A program made the position numbers and the translations under genes. From assembly GCA_024138015.1 (NCBI GenBank), contig JAMXBB010000011.1, forward strand, positions 80,711,551 to 80,775,550: DNA of 64,000 nt. The letters run 5' to 3'. The stretch's first letter is position 1. The number at the start of each line of letters is the position of its first letter. The stretch is from Lumnitzera littorea (taxonomy: Eukaryota > Streptophyta > Magnoliopsida > Myrtales > Combretaceae). Below, one piece after another: positions 1 to 11,721 of the stretch. The notes under the pieces were generated by a model. It had not been told where the DNA came from. It searched no databases and was given only the letters and a program-made list of their open reading frames with translations.

Positions 1-3000
1 CTCGTTCTTTTCCACTAAAGTATTATAAATATAACTTCTACTTCACTTATTTGTATTTGTAACTTCCATGATAATTATTATAACGTTATAGAATTTTTTA
101 CATGCAAGGCACCAAAACCCCAGACCTTTAATATAATAGACAAAGAGACATTCTTTCTTTAGTCACCCCGATGAATTATTATTCCTCTACCAACTAAGAT
201 CCGGCCGACCTTCAGTTGCCAGAACTGAATAGGTTTCTGCAAAAATTTTAATGGAAAATGCAGTACTATTCTCCAAATGCCGACAGCATCTTTTACATGG
301 TCTATTCAAATTTGTGCCCTCGACCGTCTTAAGATTGCAATAATAGTATTAAGGTTTTAAGATTGTAGGTTTATTGACAAAGTGCATATATGCTAAGCAG
401 TGGGTAAAGACAATAATCAATGACAATTATCTGCTGATGCTAATCCACTGGAGTTCAAGGCTTCTAACGAACCCCCATCAAGTGGAAAATCCGCAGTCGT
501 CTTAGCTTACACCTACTTGGATGGCTGTGTCGTTAAAGAGGGTTGATCCAAGAAAACTTGGTAACCCCTGTTCGCCTCTAATCCCTGGATGGCGTTGCAA
601 GGGATGTGCTCGATTCAGCGACGAACCCTAGTTCTAAGTTCAGGAAAAAAAATAATAACAAAAATAATCATTATTATTATTAAAATTTATCAAAAATGAT
701 GAAATATGTATTAAATCTATTTTAAGAGAACTATTTAACATGAAGTTAGACGTAGTTAAATAGTACAGTTAGGTGTATACCCTTATAAATATAAGTTCAT
801 AAGTTTAATTTCTCTTAAAAGTTATTTTATCTTGTGATGTTACATTTTTAGCTCTCCGGTCACACAATTCTAGGTCTATCCCTAGCTCAACTCAAGACTA
901 ATGTTCATGAATTTCTTTGAAAATAATTTTTCATTAAAACCATTCCGACAAGTGTACCAGGTTATATACTGGAGTAATAAAAACTTATTAGAACCGAGTC
1001 ATATCCTTGGGAATGGGAAACTAGTAGAACATTTCAACTTCTTTTTTATCTAGGTGATTGAGATGAAGTGTTTAAGCAAATTAAAATAAAGAGAAACAAA
1101 AAAACTAAAACACAAATATCATATTGACAAAAGTTTACCTAGCCAAATGCATGGGATTTTATGTCATCATTTGATAAATAAATGCATGATTTTAAGATGT
1201 GTTAAAACTAATCAATTGATTTTCAATTATATCTACTTGGATTTACTTCCCTTTTAGTTGTTACTATCCAAACTATATTAAAATGCCTTTGTTGATAGTA
1301 TATTTTAAATTTGGGCTCCTCAAGCTCATGCCGACCAGCCTAGACTCATAACCCAACTCAACCTGCCAATATTGGGCTTCATTATCCTCCTATCCAACCT
1401 CGACCCAAGCCCACCAGGCAAACTACCGAATACACTAGAAGATAGAGGATAAGGCTTGGAGACTAAAACAACAACAACAACAACAACCACAACCCAAAGA
1501 ATCAAGACCACGTCGGACAAGCATACTCCTACTATCCATGACGTATGGAGATGCCAAAGTGCTACTGTTGATCTCTTAATTTCTAATGACTCTTCTCTAT
1601 AAATATCAACCTCCATCCCAATGATAAACTACTTAGATTTTTGCACATTCAAGCTATATTTAAGTATCCTTACAATCTCTACACATAAAGTACTAACTTA
1701 AGCATTAAGCGTGGCTACGTCAGACAACATTCCAATGCCCTTAGCATGTATTCTTTTGTAGGCTCTTACTTAAGTGTAAAACCCAATCTCTCATACTCTA
1801 CCAACAAAATCTATAATTATTAGTTATGTAATAAATTTTTCTTGTAAACCGTAATACTCCAATCAACATTAAAATTCATGCATATGCCTATTTCATCAAA
1901 ATTAATAATAATTACCTTGAGAGCATGAGTCTTAAAACTAATTTCAAGTGCATGTGTCTATATCAATTTTCAAATAAATCCTAGTTTATTTTCATGGAAA
2001 CCAATCATTCGTTTCAAGTTTTATTTACGAGTACGAATAAATTATTGATCAAACAATAATATAATGAATTGTGAAATCGAGATAGTTAAAATTTATAACT
2101 AATTAAATGGTAACATATAGTAAAATTATACACGAAACATGTTAAAATCCCATAATATTTAATATAGTTTATAGTGAAAACAAGAATGACGCACAAAAGC
2201 TCAAGAGAAATGTTCACAAAGTAAAAGGAAAAGGAAAAGAACTCGATTATATTATTGCGAGCATTTCCGTCTTCTAATCCCTACTTTCGAGAAATTCATG
2301 ACAATTCTTGAATTCTTTGTGACGTCGTGACTCAAAGTAAGGGACTATAAAATTAACAGACAATGGAGGGGAAAGAGAGAGAGAGAGAGAGAGAGACTAA
2401 GTTCCTTCCTCCTTATATAATCTCTGAGGTGAAAATAAAATAAAAGATCACACTTCAAGTCAAGCTTCGTCCCATATCACGCACTATCTGTCGGCAATTT
2501 TCGAGCCCATTTCTGCAATTGGGACAGTAAATGCTTTCCTTAGTAGGTTTTTAAAGTTGTACCTAAATATTAATAAAATTTTAATATATAAAAATATAAT
2601 TGATGTTTTTAAAAATTATATTCCTTTATTAACACTTATAAAAAATTTATCGATATTGATAGGAGGAATCATATTGAATTGAAGAGTTATTTCATGATGA
2701 TACCGTGGGGTGTATATATGGAGACTTATTATTATTTTAATTTGTTTTATTTGAATTCTACATGGAGTAAATCCATAGGTATTCTCCCATCTTTTGTTTT
2801 AACAGAATTGGTTCTACTTTCTATCTTGATATTCATTTACATCTTTTAAAATCTGAATAGTTAAATTCACAATTTATTTAATTGTTCAGATTTAAAAAGG
2901 TACAAATTAAAAAAGAGATTGATGAAGGTGCCAGTCCTCTAAAAAACAAGAACGAGAATGTAGAAAAATCCCGTTAAATTATCTTAGAAAAGAAATTAGT

Positions 3001-5050
3001 TCTATTTTCAAATCAACATTTTAGATTTTGTATTCATTTATTCTATGCTCGTTTATCTAACAATGATAGGGTGGATCTATAAATTATGTTATCCTCTTTA
3101 GGTACATATGAAGAGACAATGACACTTATCCGAACGCAGATAAGTTAACTATGTATATTCAAAGACCATTCAATAGTATAAACTCTTGACCATCATCAAA
3201 AACACTGGCCATCTTCAAATACAATAAACAGCATGCATTGAGAAAATTCTTTGAAATACCACAAATAATTAATTTAAAGCTAAGGATAGCAGAGTAATTC
3301 ACTATTTGAAACAAAGCGTAAAGTGTCCTTTTGGAGCGTCTCAATCCCAATGGTGTAAAACCTGCGCTAATCTCCAATTAGGAAGCCTACTTTCCATTTT
3401 CGGTCTCGCTCAATTTTTGTCAAGAATAGAGGAAGTGCCGGACGGAGGAAGTATCCTATAAGAGGTTAATGATTCCTTGGACCGCCTTTAAATGTTGATC
3501 ACTTAATCTTAGAGATTTCAGTTTAGCTTACAATCCTTCAATTCTATGTAGATTAAAGAAGCAAATATATGGAGTTGGTTTAATAAAATTAATTAAGATA
3601 ATAATAAAATTAGGAGTTAACTGACATAGGATGAACAAATAGATATGATAATATCTAGATTAGAAATAGTATAAAGAGGGGGTAAGTTAAGATTAATATA
3701 TTTTAGCTGAATGAGTCCTTAACAAATGAAATTGGTTTAAAAGCTTTTAATCAATTTAAGGGAACACAAATTAAATTCCGATCAAGAAAGATAAATATAG
3801 GTTAAAAGCTCCTCGAAATTAGCTTACTCTAAACACCTCTCTCAAGGACATCCTTCGACAATAGGAGGGAAAAATAGCAATAAAAGAATCATGGTTCTTA
3901 AAAGGCTGAAAAAATAAGTAAATAAACGTAAGCGATAATCAATTAAAATCTAATGAACATTTGGGGGATCAAATGAATGAAAATTGAATTCAAGTACTCA
4001 AGTTGAAGAACATGGATTTCGACTTATTTAGCCTCAAGTCTAAGGTAGTTTGGTCAATCAAACTTGATTCAACCCAAAACTAGTTCAATCGATTAGATAT
4101 TAACTTTAGTGGAATGAATTTGGCATTTTATAAATTTTGAAAGGTTAAACCGTAACCTTTAAAGAGTTCATTCAACCAAATTCCAAATTAGGTTAATCAA
4201 AACCCCTTGTTTTTGGTATAAATTATTTATTTAGTGTTTGATTAATCATAGATAAATAGAGATAAACTTATGGCTTAGTTGGTGCATTCTAGGTGATTAA
4301 CCAACACGTTTCTTATTTGCATGTATGCTTTAACTGGAATATTATTGATTAGACTATATAACACATGCCACATATATCATGTGTTGTTAAGTGCGCATGT
4401 CTTGAGATGCCCGCTCTTAATGTGGGATAAAGTATCTAGATCATGAACTAACATGCAATGGGCACCAAAATGTTATATGGATGGAGCATTTGTCATGAAT
4501 ATTATTAGCAAGGGTTGGGAAAAGTGGTTGAATAGAACACAAGATGTCTAGGATAGGATACAACGGTTGTGGATCTATTAAAAGCAGCTATTCAAGTAAG
4601 TCGAATAGTTGAAAGAAAGCAACTTGGGTTCAGATTTTGTCCTCAAGTGGGCTTCGCTTGGATTAATAATGTCCATTAACAGACATCCAAAATTGCTGCT
4701 TTCACTATTCTCTTTACAGCTTTCAGAACTCACTGTTGTTAGAAATTGAGAAAGAAAGAGAGAGAAGGGAATCAAGGCTTATTGTTGTAAAAGGTGAAGA
4801 CTAAGTATATAAATTATAATTCTAGGCCAATCGATACCCATACGTGCTTTTTTCCTAACGGAAAATATTAATGGAAGGACTTTTTTTCATCTTACGAAGT
4901 ACGAACACAAATAAAGAAAATAAAAGGTATGCGAAAAACACATTGGATCCTTCATATTTCAAAACAATTAGAAAAAGCATGTCCGACGTATCTGATGACT
5001 TGTAAGTGACACATAGCACATTATAACCTGTACACATATTCTATTCAATG
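1..5050. other. Intergenic AT-rich region, no gene recognised
   Basis: I read both strands and found no coding pattern, RNA gene or clear transposon ends. Visible low-complexity tracts are a CAA repeat near 1468-1492, which makes a meaningless valine run on the minus strand, and a GA repeat at about 2375-2396 followed by a TATA-like string near 2415. A TA-rich stretch occurs near 2580-2640. Short open frames here have no recognisable domain. Decayed transposons are likely but not demonstrable by eye. Confidence 0.6.
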
Positions 5051-5453
5051 AAATATGAACTAGATGCAGCACGTGAATCCAGTGAAGCAAATTCAAATCA
5101 TGAATCGTTTTAGTGCACAAAAACTCGACTCTTATGTTGCCAAGTGAAGAGCACCAATTAAGACGGATAATGAGCTAGCCGGTGGAGCATGGCCAATATA
5201 TCGCAAGTACCCTCAGAAAGAGAGAGAGTTGGATCTATTAGTTACAGTTACACAAGCCAACAAGAAGCACGCCATCTCAGTAAATGGAACTTTCACATTC
5301 TTGACCAAAAGTTTTATCCAACTACAGGGACGGCAGGTGAAACTGATACATCGAAACTTAGCACAATGAAAGCATAGGACACCAGCACTGACCAAGCATA
5401 TTCGACCAATTAGAAGTCTATAAGCATGAAAAACCGTGATAGCTATGTACAAC

Positions 5454-5786
5454 TCATCTTTTCTTAAAACCATATTTCTTCCGTTCGTAGAACAGGTCAG
5501 TTTTCGCACTTCCTAAATTGACAATCTTTGGGCACCCATCCCTATCTTTCTCCTGTTGTGTACACTCTTTACAGTAGTAAGCATCAGAGATTCCCACCCC
5601 TCCACATATGACACAACGTCCCTGGAAGGAACCATAGTTGCATTCATCACAAACACGCACAAGAGTGCAAGGTCGCACATAGGAGTCACAGATGACACAC
5701 TTCCCATCACACTTCTCACAAAGCCGTCCAATAGCAATCCCAGGCTGCTTCCTGCACATGATCAGATCAGGGTGATGCTTAGCCAT
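5454..5786 (-). CDS. PHF5A: PHD finger-like protein 5A, SF3b14b subunit of the U2 snRNP
   Basis: This is the complete 110-residue PHF5A/SF3b14b (yeast Rds3) protein, a nuclear subunit of the SF3b complex of U2 snRNP that helps recognise the intron branch point during pre-mRNA splicing. The coding region is one exon. It starts MAKHHPDLIMC and ends KKYGFKKR. Thirteen cysteines are present at residues 11, 23, 26, 30, 33, 40, 46, 49, 58, 61, 72, 75 and 85, mostly as CxxC pairs that bind three zinc ions in the known knotted fold. Tyr36, the residue that contacts splicing-inhibitor drugs in the human protein, is conserved. Length equals the family's usual 110 residues, which fixes the start. A splice acceptor lies just upstream (exon start about 5827 or 5816), so the 5' leader is spliced from a distant exon. 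No defect was seen. Confidence 0.97.
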   Translation of the reverse strand: MAKHHPDLIMCRKQPGIAIGRLCEKCDGKCVICDSYVRPCTLVRVCDECNYGSFQGRCVICGGVGISDAYYCKECTQQEKDRDGCPKIVNLGSAKTDLFYERKKYGFKKR

Positions 5787-5827
5787 TTTCTCTTCAAAAA
5801 GGTTTTGGCTCCAAGTCTGCTTTCAAT

Positions 5828-8800
5828 CTGCCATGGATGACCAAGAAACAGGTTTACATTAGCAAAATAACTAAAACAATTTTGCACCAGCAAATTCTGT
5901 GGATAAAAAAGGAAAAACAAAGGTCTGTAATATCCTTTAATGAACATAATCCACATGCTCCAATTTTGATACTTCAAGTTTTAAGAATCCATCTTGGGGG
6001 TGAAACTGCAATCTAATGGCAGCACAACTCATCTACAGATGTGCTTTATGCAATAAGAATGGAAAAACAGATGACAGAGAAATTTTAACCCTTCAAAGGT
6101 AACTGCAATGCTATTGAACACAGCACCCACCTATTACATGACAACTAAATGATAAGAGAGACTGGAAAAGAAAATTATGATCAACTGATTCGTGAAGAGA
6201 ACTTTATCCAAAGTCCCATATCCCAGGCATCATTACATGGATATACAGACATCTGCTACACCAGCAGTGATTCAAATGAAGATCTATGCTGAGCCCAAAT
6301 ATATTCTTTAGCCAGCTCCTAACAGTTTTTGCACTGGCCATTTCATGGTAAAAATGTTATGACAATAGATCACACAACAAATTAAATGCACCTTTCACAG
6401 ATACGGCCTTAGAAAAACAAAATCAATCAAACACTGAAGCATTCACCATTCAGACACTTTATAGCTTATAGAGACGCTACATTTGCTTGAATAACAGAAA
6501 TTGCAATGATGGTCACTTCAGCAATCAAAACCCGCTATTTTCAACAGTGTCATTAACAGAGGTGAGACCCACATTTTGAAGCGATTGTGGGGCTTGGTGG
6601 CATGTCACCTAAACTGGGGGTGAGCTTAGTTTGCTTTGATTCAGTATTGAAGGCTTTGAAAGCAAACCAAAATTTTGGTTTGGTATGGCTTAGTTCGCAA
6701 AGTGTACTTATAAGTTTGTGTCACAAAATTGCAATGCATCATTGGTGTATGCTATTTGCCCTTACTCCATAATTGCATTCTTGTGAAATGAATCGTTGAA
6801 TGATGGATAGGTGTTTTTGAGAACCTTGTCTTCTTCTTTTTTTTTTTTTCTTTTTTTCCTTTAGAACCATTAGGAACCCAGCAGTTCTATGGGCAATAAT
6901 GCATTTCAATAAGAACAAACGACATACACTTCTTTTTCTTTTTTTTTTTCCAAACTCCCATACATATGTACTTCACATACTTATAAGTAGCATATATATC
7001 TACATAGCAGCTGCCACCCTCCTCCCTAAACCAAATAATAAAATATAGATACTACCCGCTCAAAAAATCTCTACCACTATAACTAAGGAAGTGTAAGCAA
7101 ACAACAGCAACCTTCAACAATAATTAAAAAAAAATGAAAAAGAAAAAGAAAAAAGAAGAAGAAAGCATGGTAATGCTGGAATAACTACATTCATTTTCAT
7201 CTTCAATTGGGGGAAAAACAAACAAGATCAGAAAATACGACAAAAAAACAATTAGGGTACATATTTGCAAACCAAAGGGAAAAGCATTGGCCATTGTGAC
7301 TTAATCTATCAAGATATATAACGAACATAGTAGTCAATCATAAAATTATTTTAGTCACATTGCACAGGAAAAATAAAGGATACTTCATATTCATGAGGAA
7401 AAAAAAAATTAATAAGAAATCCAAGAACCAATTCTTCAAATAGTATAGCCACATGACCATCAGCATAGTATAAAAAGAATATTTTGCTCCATATCAATCT
7501 GCTCTTTTAAGGTACAATGAAATAAAGGACAAGAACCTAAATTGGGAAGAACAAGATTCACTGTAAGAAAGTTGGCTTCATTTAGTCTTTGATTTTATGC
7601 TTTAATAGTTGCATTGCATGAACACAGAGAATAAGTTTTCCTTAGATGGCAAACAATGTATTTTAACCTTACAGAGAGAGGCTGAAAAGAAGTGGAAACT
7701 AGCGAGACTCTTAGTCAACCCCATGTTGGCAAGGGTTAAGGGAGATAGAGAACTTCGGGGACAGAATGATTGCAAGGAACTAACTTTCTAAACAGTGGTT
7801 AAGGCATTGAGCTATATCATAGACACAGAGAATGAAAAGAATTGATTAGGGTAAGCAAGACTTCAATGGTATAGTGAGTTGCAGGTTTATGGAGTCAAAG
7901 ATAAATGAAGGCATGGGTACATATGAAAACAGAAAAGAAGATCAAAGCCACAGAGAGAGAAAGAGAAGGAGGCCATCGCAGGAGTTTGGTTTAGCAAAGA
8001 GGCAAGAGACTTATCCCAGAAGTAGGGTCCTAGAAGGGACCAGTCACAAAATAGAGTAGTGGAAGAGAATTTGTGGAAAAGCCTATAGAAGTTAAAGACA
8101 AATGAGTGATGTGGAGGTTCTCTTGTATTTATCATATAAGTTCAGAGTTGAAGTTTCGTATGTATTGGTATTCTATTTGGAATCAAACCAAAACAAAACT
8201 TCTAACTGAAATCAACTAGAAAAACCAAAAAAGTTTGATGCCTAGCTTGATTCTAACTCGGTCTGATTTTTCTATTTCTAATTTCAAGTGTGCACCAAAC
8301 TTTATACCAATCTTCCCTCCATGATAAAATGTTGCCAACCATTAAACACTATTGCTAGCGAGATTTATCCAGCATCTGGTAGCCTATGCATAAACTACAT
8401 GACTAGTCATTTCTAGTGTCCCAACATTTGTCTTACAAGATGAAGCATTAAGAGAAAGATGGGCATTTCTCCTTCCCTATTCTTGATATCACAGGAAAAT
8501 TTCTTTTGTTTATGACTCTGCTAACCTTATGCTGACATTACATCAACAGATCAAACACCAAAAAATTGGTTATGAAGAACTAACTAGTCATGAGTCACGT
8601 TCCAATATGCAAATTGCAAGTCCATATATCATAATGACTTAAACTAGTGTTTTAAGATCCACTGAAGCTGTTTCCTATCTACATCCTTACAAATTTTATG
8701 AATAGCAACACATTTATAAATGATCCAACTCAAATCTCCTCAATAATCTTTGTCAGGCCCCATCATAAGGCATACATGTAATTTTCAACAAGAAATTACT

Positions 8801-9876
8801 TTATCTTTGAATGTTCTTAACACCATATATTCGACAATTTGCAATCCATTACGAAAAGAATAAATCAGAAAACCTAACTTCACGAGTCAACTCCACTTCA
8901 CAAACCCAACCATCATACTACGCGCTGCTTATACATTTCCATCATGATATTCTATACCTCTATTTCAAGCTTCCATTTCCAACCGACTAATCATTTAAAG
9001 AAGGGTCTAGTTGATTAGGATGCCCAAAAAAGAAGCTTTTCAGTCTCCAGGTCCAAGATGATTACACACTTCACAGAAAAGGTGAAAAATATTTATACTT
9101 CTAGCCCTTTCCAGGCACCGACATTCATAATTAAGCATGGCTGCACAATGAGGAATTACATCACCATTTTCCTTAGAGACCCTTTTCCCTCACACATGAA
9201 AAACAAAACCGCAGATGAATACGTCAGCTCAAAATAGTTCGTCTCTGATTCTTAACACTATGTTTGGCAACTACACAGGAAAGTGAAAATGGAAGGAAAT
9301 CTGAAGAAAGGAAAAGAAATGAAAGGAAATTAAAGTACGTGTAATATTTATTCTTATTTGGATATAAAAAGTGAAAATAGAAAGAAATCGATGGAAATTT
9401 TTCATTTTTATATGATAATAGGACCACATTACCCTTTCTTTTTTCTTAAATTTCTCTCTCATTACAAGCATTTCTTTAACTTTCCACCCATTTCCACTTA
9501 TTTTTTCCCAATTTTGGAGAGAGAGAAAATGGGCTCCTGAAAAGAAAGATTCCCACTCACTTCCATACATTTCATTTTATTTCCATTGCAACCAAACACA
9601 CAAATTCCTTCCATTTCCACTAATTTCCATGGATTTCTATCCATCCAAACACAGTGTAAGTGAATGCTTATTATAGCCTTCATTCATCAATCAAGGATAA
9701 CAGTCACATGAATATTTCCATCCCGGGCAAAACCCTAACCAGTTATTTAGGAGTAACAAAACTTAAATGTCGAGTTGCAATCAAAGTAATAAGAAAAAAA
9801 AAAAAAAAAGGAATAACCATCGTTATTGTCAAGTGAGAGAAAAGTGATCACAGAGAGATAGAGACAGAGACAGAAC
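5828..9876 (-). other. Probable 5'UTR intron of the PHF5A gene
   Basis: Reading the minus strand, a good donor (ATCAG|GTTCTG, exon ending at 9877) lies about 4 kb upstream of the coding exon. Candidate acceptors (ATGGCAG or AAGCAG) lie 30-41 bases before the ATG. No other coding exon is needed because the protein starts in the 3' exon. Leader introns are common in plant housekeeping genes, but 4 kb is long. The interval contains T-rich tracts (6837-6860), a Tourist-like MITE (9256-9656) and no other gene. The pairing of donor and acceptor is inference; transcript data would settle it. Confidence 0.55.
9256..9656. mobile_element. Tourist-like (PIF/Harbinger) MITE, copy 1
   Basis: A 401-bp non-coding element with terminal inverted repeats CACTATGTTTGG and, at the other end read inward, CACTGTGTTTGG. 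It is flanked by TAA at 9253-9255 and TAA at 9657-9659, the 3-bp TWA target-site duplication expected of the PIF/Harbinger superfamily. The interior is rich in GGAAA/TTTCC strings. It lies in the PHF5A leader intron and encodes nothing. Confidence 0.75.
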
Positions 9877-9965
9877 CTGATCTGCAGAGTCCTAGAAATG
9901 AGCTGCTATGGCTATCGCCGATGGATATAGAGAGAGAGAGAGGAAGAGGAGCGCAAGCCGCGGAG
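9877..9965 (-). other. Probable 5'UTR exon and promoter-proximal region of PHF5A
   Basis: The minus strand shows a CT-rich leader (CTCTCTCTCTCT followed by TATATCC), then a short non-coding stretch ending in a consensus donor at 9877/9876. Upstream, at about 9985-10000, is a CCCTAAACCCCTA telo-box-like sequence, an element frequent in promoters of plant genes for ribosome and RNA-processing proteins. The transcription start is not determined. The same exon recurs at about 12806-12894 in the duplicated segment. Confidence 0.5.
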
Positions 9966-11720
9966 GGAAGGATGGTGAGCGTTTAGGGGTTTAGGGATAA
10001 AATCGGGGGTAAGGTTAAAAACATTAAAACCCCAACACCCTACATGAAATAAACAAACTTTTTGCTTTTACTCGTTCTCTGGGTAGCGGGATTGTATTCG
10101 ATACTAAAACCCATAGCTAAATATCAATAAAATTATAATATATATAATTAATTTGTTTATAAAATTTTTTTTTATTTTTAAATATTTAAATTTTATTGAT
10201 ATTTATATATTACTTATTAATTTTATATAACGTATTAGTACGATTAAATCTTTTTTCTTATCTATCTTGAAAATATATCATCTCCATTTAAGAATAGAAA
10301 TGATTCATTTCTATTTACTTTTAATAATTTCTCTCAATTTATCCTTTTAAAATATTATTATATATAATTAACGGTTGATGTTATAAATAATATGATAACG
10401 TTACAATCGTATTATATGATATTTTAAAAATTTAGATAATCTCAATTATTAATTTATAAATTAAAAAAAAATAATAACCTTAATATGGAAAACGAATAGA
10501 TGGATTTCTAATTAATTTACTATTCAGAAGGTGTTTATTGTTTGATGGAAACTTAGAGAGGGAAAGAAATTTAACAAATGGAGGGTAAAGGGTTATACTT
10601 ATAGTGATATTTAGGGCGGAAGAGCAGCGTTTAGGAGGAGGAGGAGAGTTAAGAAGGATCATGAAGTCAAACATCTAGCACAAAGCAAAGACGTTATGCA
10701 AATACGGTTCGTCGATTCCAACATCATATAACATTAATGTTGACATTACAAAGTTCGTAATTTGGACTTAACAACAGTTAAATTTATCAAATTTGTGATT
10801 TTAAGGCTATTCAAGCAAGATATGGGGATGTCTATATGATTTGACTATTTTAACTTATATAGCTATCTTACTTGACTCAGTAAGCCCGCTATTTAAACTT
10901 AACAAGACCCAAATTTATGATTTTAAGGTTTATCCAAACAAAATATGGAGATGTCTATATAATTTAATTATTTAAACTTCTTTTAATTCACTGAGTCTAT
11001 TATATAATTAGAGAAACACGTATTCATGTGCTTTCACATGACTTAAAAGGCAGCAATCTGGTTTTAACAGTGGTCAAATTCCTGATTTTAGGTTTTATCT
11101 AAATATCGAATACGTGAGATGTCTCGATTATTTAATTATTTTAACTTTCTTTAATTTATTGAATCTTATTATATTATTAGAGGAACATAATCTTATTATA
11201 TATGAAAACGCAGGGAAAAAAAAAAGGACCAGTTTTTGCTTAATGATATATATTCGCATAGAAGAAAAAAAAAAAACAAATTAATGGGTTTTGATCTTCT
11301 GACATGGTGATATGATGAATGTGGAATAATGCAAGGGTGTATATGAGATATCGAACCCAGGAGGCTACAATGGTTAGTTTGGCTAACTGAAATCATACTG
11401 GTAGTTTACCAGAGTATTTAATTTTTAGAAATCGCAACTTTAATCCATCTCCTTCGGGTTTCACCGCGTAAGGGTTCATATGTGGATTTAATTCGGTCAA
11501 TAATGTTTGTGGATAAAGTTGTTTTACATTTTTGGACTATGGATTAATTACTTAATTTAGTAGTGAGTAAAGAGGAACTGAAAACACTAAATCCGATCCA
11601 ATTCAGACGAACATACCGGGTTCCAGGTCTTGAAAATCAAGACCGGACAATGACTTGTTTTAATTTTTTGAATCTATTATATAATTAAAGGGAGCTCCTA
11701 ATGCACTGGGCTCTGTCTTG

Positions 11721-11721
11721 N
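11721..11721. other. Single N marking a contig junction
   Basis: The only ambiguous base in the window lies exactly between the two near-identical 2.93-kb copies. It is best read as a scaffold join rather than a sequencing ambiguity. Confidence 0.9.

Larger units (their letters stand above)
8792..11720 (+). repeat. Direct repeat copy 1 of about 2.93 kb, ending at an N
   Basis: This segment (2929 bases) begins GAAATTACTTTATC and ends CTGGGCTCTGTCTTG, immediately before the single N at 11721. It is repeated in the same orientation at 11722-14649. Every landmark I compared matched at an offset of 2930 or 2929 bases. The one difference I found is a homopolymer near 9794 (A16 here, A15 in copy 2). 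It contains the PHF5A leader exon, a MITE, and at about 10750-11180 a degenerate three-unit internal repeat sharing GATGTCTATATRATTT-type strings. Confidence 0.97.

Noticed and set aside
1326..1616. 96-residue minus-strand ORF with a valine run
   Set aside because: The run comes from a CAA microsatellite and there is no domain.
5189..5840. Plus-strand and other-frame ORFs around the PHF5A coding region
   Set aside because: They are shadows of the conserved minus-strand gene or of its untranslated flanks.
9224..9570. ORFs repeated at 12154-12500
   Set aside because: They lie in a MITE and its duplicate; the repetition comes from the 2.93-kb direct repeat, not from a gene family.
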